From an uncultured Clostridia bacterium (lineage in GTDB: Bacteria > Bacillota > Clostridia > Christensenellales > UBA1242), in NCBI GenBank assembly GCA_947623795.1, contig CANQHS010000040.1, positions 1-7,446 on the forward strand: a DNA stretch of 7,446 nucleotides, read 5' to 3'. A program made the translations under genes and the position numbers. Positions within the stretch are counted from its first letter, which is position 1; the number at the start of each line of letters is the position of its first letter. Positions 5,724-7,446 of the stretch are shown in pieces. The notes beneath the pieces are model-generated. The model made no database searches. It was not told the origin of the DNA and saw nothing but the letters and a program-made list of their open reading frames with translations.

Positions 5724-5756
5724 TATTAAATTTAAAAAAATTATAAAATTTAATAT
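5723..5756. repeat. Perfect 11-bp AT-only inverted repeat adjoining the -35 box of the nifS promoter
   Basis: ATATTAAATTT (5723-5733) and AAATTTAATAT (5746-5756) are perfect inverted copies separated by 12 bases. The left arm touches the -35 box. It could be a regulator-binding site, an UP-type element, or chance in AT-rich sequence. It is too AT-rich and wrongly placed to be a terminator of trxA, which has its own at 5767-5788. Confidence 0.4.
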
Positions 5757-5766
5757 AAAAAACAAG

Positions 5767-5788
5767 AAAAAAGTTGGCCCATGCCAAC
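5767..5788 (-). terminator. Rho-independent terminator after trxA
   Basis: On the minus strand, GTTGGC-ATGG-GCCAAC (5788-5773) is a 6-bp GC-containing hairpin followed by six T (5772-5767). It begins at the base directly after the TAG stop codon of trxA and ends the hslU-tcdA-trxA unit. Confidence 0.92.
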
Positions 5789-6100
5789 CTATTTGTTACA
5801 GCGATTTACAAAATCCAGAACTTCATCATATGAGTTTAAGCCAACCATGCTGTCTACAATCTCGCCAGACTTAAAGCATATTACAGTCGGCACACTGAAA
5901 ACTCGATATCTCTTTGCCACCTCTTCATTTTCGTCAATATCCAATGAATAAAAATTGGCGCTTTGAACAGTTTCCTCAACGCGTTCCAAAATTGGCCTTA
6001 ACATCCTGCAAGGCATACACCATGTTGCAAAAAAGTCAACAACTGTCAATTTTTTGCTGTTTATTGTTTTGTCAAAGTCTTCTTCTTTGAGTTCTTTCAT
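5789..6100 (-). CDS. trxA: Thioredoxin with a WCMPC active site
   Basis: This 103-residue protein is a single thioredoxin domain of normal length. The strand TVVDFFATWC leads to the redox site Trp27-Cys28-Met29-Pro30-Cys31. The fold also shows DIDENEEVAKRYRV (54-67) and the conserved cis-proline Pro71 in FSVPTV, opposite the active site. The canonical thioredoxin site is WCGPC. Methionine in place of glycine is expected to shift redox potential or partner choice, though both cysteines remain. Start and upstream gene are tightly packed: the ATG is 1 base after the tcdA stop, and the ribosome binding site GGGAGA (6105-6110) lies in the end of tcdA. It is the last gene of the hslU-tcdA-trxA unit. 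Whether this is the main cellular thioredoxin or a specialised copy cannot be judged here, so the symbol marks the family. Confidence 0.92.
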   Translation of the reverse strand: MKELKEEDFDKTINSKKLTVVDFFATWCMPCRMLRPILERVEETVQSANFYSLDIDENEEVAKRYRVFSVPTVICFKSGEIVDSMVGLNSYDEVLDFVNRCNK

Positions 6101-6101
6101 A

Positions 6102-6818
6102 TTATCTCCCTATAATTTTATTGATAACAAAAGCCGTGATAACACAAGCCATACTTAATGGATAGTATACCACACTTGCCACAATTTTACAATCATTTTT
6201 GATTGCTTTTTGCTTAGTGTAACAAACATCAAGATGTTTTATTCTCTCATTTGAGCAAAATTTTCTTAAAATTTTGGCGATTGGATCATAACTTGTTTTG
6301 GAAATGTCAGTTACTTCAAAATTTGGAATTTCGGCGTATCTATTTCCTGCACCCATAGCTGAAATAATTGGAATTTTTTTCTCGTTTGCTTCAAGTATAA
6401 GCAATTTTTTAGCAGTTAGATCGTCTATGCAATCAATTATATAATCATATTGCGTTAAATCAATATTGTTCTTGGTTGCATCGCTATATTTTATTGGATA
6501 AGTTTTTATTCTTAAATTAGGATTAATATTTTTTAGTTGTTTTTTTATTTCGTCAACTTTCAATTTGCCAAGATTTTTTATATTTGCAACAAGTTGGCGA
6601 TTGATATTTGTTATGTCAACAACATCAAAATCGACAACGGATAGATTTTGTATGCCCGAGCGCACCAAAAAATGAGCAACAGCACCACCAACTCCGCCCA
6701 CACCAAAAATTATTATGTTGGCAGAGGTTAGTTTTTTTAATTGCTCTTCTTTTAGCATAATAGCAAATCTATTAAGATAATCTAAATCATCATTACAAGA
6801 CATATTTTTTAAAGTCAT
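6102..6818 (-). CDS. tcdA: tRNA threonylcarbamoyladenosine dehydratase (ThiF/E1-like)
   Basis: This is a 238-residue E1-like adenylating enzyme. GVGGVGG (39-45) is the nucleotide-binding glycine loop, VVDFDVVD (61-68) holds the ribose-binding acid, NINRQL (71-76) the conserved Arg/Gln, and IDCIDD (128-133) follows. SAMGAGNR (153-160) with FEVTDISKTSYDPIAKILRK is the signature that separates TcdA from ThiF/MoeB. TcdA activates t6A at position 37 of ANN-decoding tRNAs and closes it to cyclic ct6A. The family is usually about 250-270 residues, so this copy is slightly short in the region before its hydrophobic C-terminal helix (about 214-236). The start at 6818 overlaps the end of hslU by 26 bases; no clear ribosome binding site is visible. 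An in-frame ATG at 6803 is an alternative. Translational coupling to hslU is likely. Confidence 0.9.
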   Translation of the reverse strand: MTLKNMSCNDDLDYLNRFAIMLKEEQLKKLTSANIIIFGVGGVGGAVAHFLVRSGIQNLSVVDFDVVDITNINRQLVANIKNLGKLKVDEIKKQLKNINPNLRIKTYPIKYSDATKNNIDLTQYDYIIDCIDDLTAKKLLILEANEKKIPIISAMGAGNRYAEIPNFEVTDISKTSYDPIAKILRKFCSNERIKHLDVCYTKQKAIKNDCKIVASVVYYPLSMACVITAFVINKIIGR

Positions 6819-7446
6819 GCGCGTGTATTAAATTCTTCATTGTGTTTTCAACGAATAGTTTATCGATTTTTACATCCACAACTGGATTATCATCGCTAGC
6901 ATTAAATGAAATATCTTCCAACAACGCTTCCATTATAGTCTGCAATCTTCTTGCTCCAATATTTTCATTCGTTTCGTTTTCTTCAAAAGCAAGTTCAGCT
7001 ATCGCGTCAATTGCGTCATCCGTAAATTGAATATTGACATTGTCAACTTTCAATAGTTGTTCATATTGTGTTGTGATTGCATTTTCAGGAATTGTCAAAA
7101 TCTTTTTGAAATCATCTTTGTCGAGACTATCAAGTTCAACTTGAATTGGGAAACGCCCTTGAAGTTCAGGAATCAAGTCACTAACACTCGAAATTTGGAA
7201 CGCACCAGCCGCAATAAATAGTATATAGTCCGTATGAACTACACCATATTTTGTATTAACAACGCTGCCTTCTACAATTGGTAAAATATCTCGTTGAACA
7301 CCTTCTCGTGAAACATCTTGAGTGTTATTTTTCTTGGCTGCGATTTTGTCAAACTCGTCAATAAATATTATGCCTTCTTGTTCTGCGCGGAAAATGGCTT
7401 CTTTGTTTAGGTTGTCTGGGTCTATTAGGCGGTCGCACTCTTCTTC
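6793..7446 (-). CDS. hslU: ATP-dependent protease ATPase subunit HslU, C-terminal part (5' end beyond window)
   Basis: The open frame runs without a stop from the window edge (7446) to TAA at 6793, giving 217 residues of a protein normally about 440-470 long. The Met at 7176 is internal and not the start. Order of motifs: GIIFIDEFDKIA is the Walker B segment (HslU usually has IDEIDK), followed by VSREGVQRDILPIVEG, HTDYILFIAAGAFQ around sensor I, DLIPELQGRFPIQVEL, and ENIGARRLQTIMEALLEDISF with the sensor II arginine. The C-terminal end HDFKKYVL matches the hydrophobic tail (such as DLSRFIL) that inserts into the HslV protease to activate it. HslU unfolds substrates and feeds them to HslV in the cytoplasm; hslV is expected upstream, outside the window. 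The end overlaps tcdA. Confidence 0.96.
   Translation of the reverse strand, partial: EEECDRLIDPDNLNKEAIFRAEQEGIIFIDEFDKIAAKKNNTQDVSREGVQRDILPIVEGSVVNTKYGVVHTDYILFIAAGAFQISSVSDLIPELQGRFPIQVELDSLDKDDFKKILTIPENAITTQYEQLLKVDNVNIQFTDDAIDAIAELAFEENETNENIGARRLQTIMEALLEDISFNASDDNPVVDVKIDKLFVENTMKNLIHAHDFKKYVL

Noticed and set aside
6793..7176. A separate 127-residue gene starting at Met 7176.
   Set aside because: The frame stays open to the window edge and the upstream residues are unmistakably HslU, so this Met is internal.
1..7446. Search for CRISPR arrays, tRNA or rRNA genes, transposases, integrases, toxin-antitoxin pairs or defence genes.
   Set aside because: No repeated spacer pattern, cloverleaf, rRNA core sequence or matching protein motif was seen. 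The content is housekeeping plus two regulators.

Overview
The window is a low-GC, gene-dense chromosomal segment from a Gram-positive-type bacterium. Its features suggest a Bacillota/Firmicutes lineage, probably anaerobic Clostridia-like. The basis is the AT-rich codon use, strong AGGAGG-type ribosome binding sites, TTGACA/TAAAAT promoters, rho-independent terminators, the ruvX-DUF1292 gene pair and an HslU homologue. Genus and species cannot be read from the sequence. TAA ends nine of the ten complete 3' ends and TAG ends trxA. No in-frame TGA was seen inside the calls, so code 11 fits.

Every gene lies on the minus strand, so transcription runs from high to low coordinates. From 7446 down to 5767 there is one operon: the 3' half of hslU (ATPase of the HslUV protease), tcdA (tRNA t6A dehydratase) and trxA (a thioredoxin with an unusual WCMPC site), closed by a strong terminator. 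From 5723 down to 3861 an iron-sulfur/sulfur-transfer operon has its own promoter: a NifS/IscS-type cysteine desulfurase, a NifU/IscU-fold protein that lacks the usual cluster ligands, and a 60-residue YtxH-like membrane protein, again closed by a strong terminator. From 3818 to 3059 a stand-alone sigma-70-like factor has a consensus promoter and its own terminator. From 3068 to 2247 ruvX (apparently leaderless) and a DUF1292 gene form a two-gene unit. From 2096 to 220 lies a large membrane-anchored XRE-type regulator with an operator-like inverted repeat over its promoter. At the left edge rpsB (ribosomal protein S2) begins, behind a consensus promoter and a structured leader of about 100 nt.

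Most of the content is housekeeping. The parts that deserve attention are the degenerate NifU-like partner of NifS, the nested-helix rpsB leader, the leaderless ruvX promoter built into the preceding terminator, two recurring promoter signatures (an identical TATTGACAAA at three promoters and TGATAAAAT at two), and two uncharacterised regulators (sigma factor and transmembrane XRE protein). No mobile element, CRISPR array, tRNA or rRNA was seen, and no convincing new multi-gene system.
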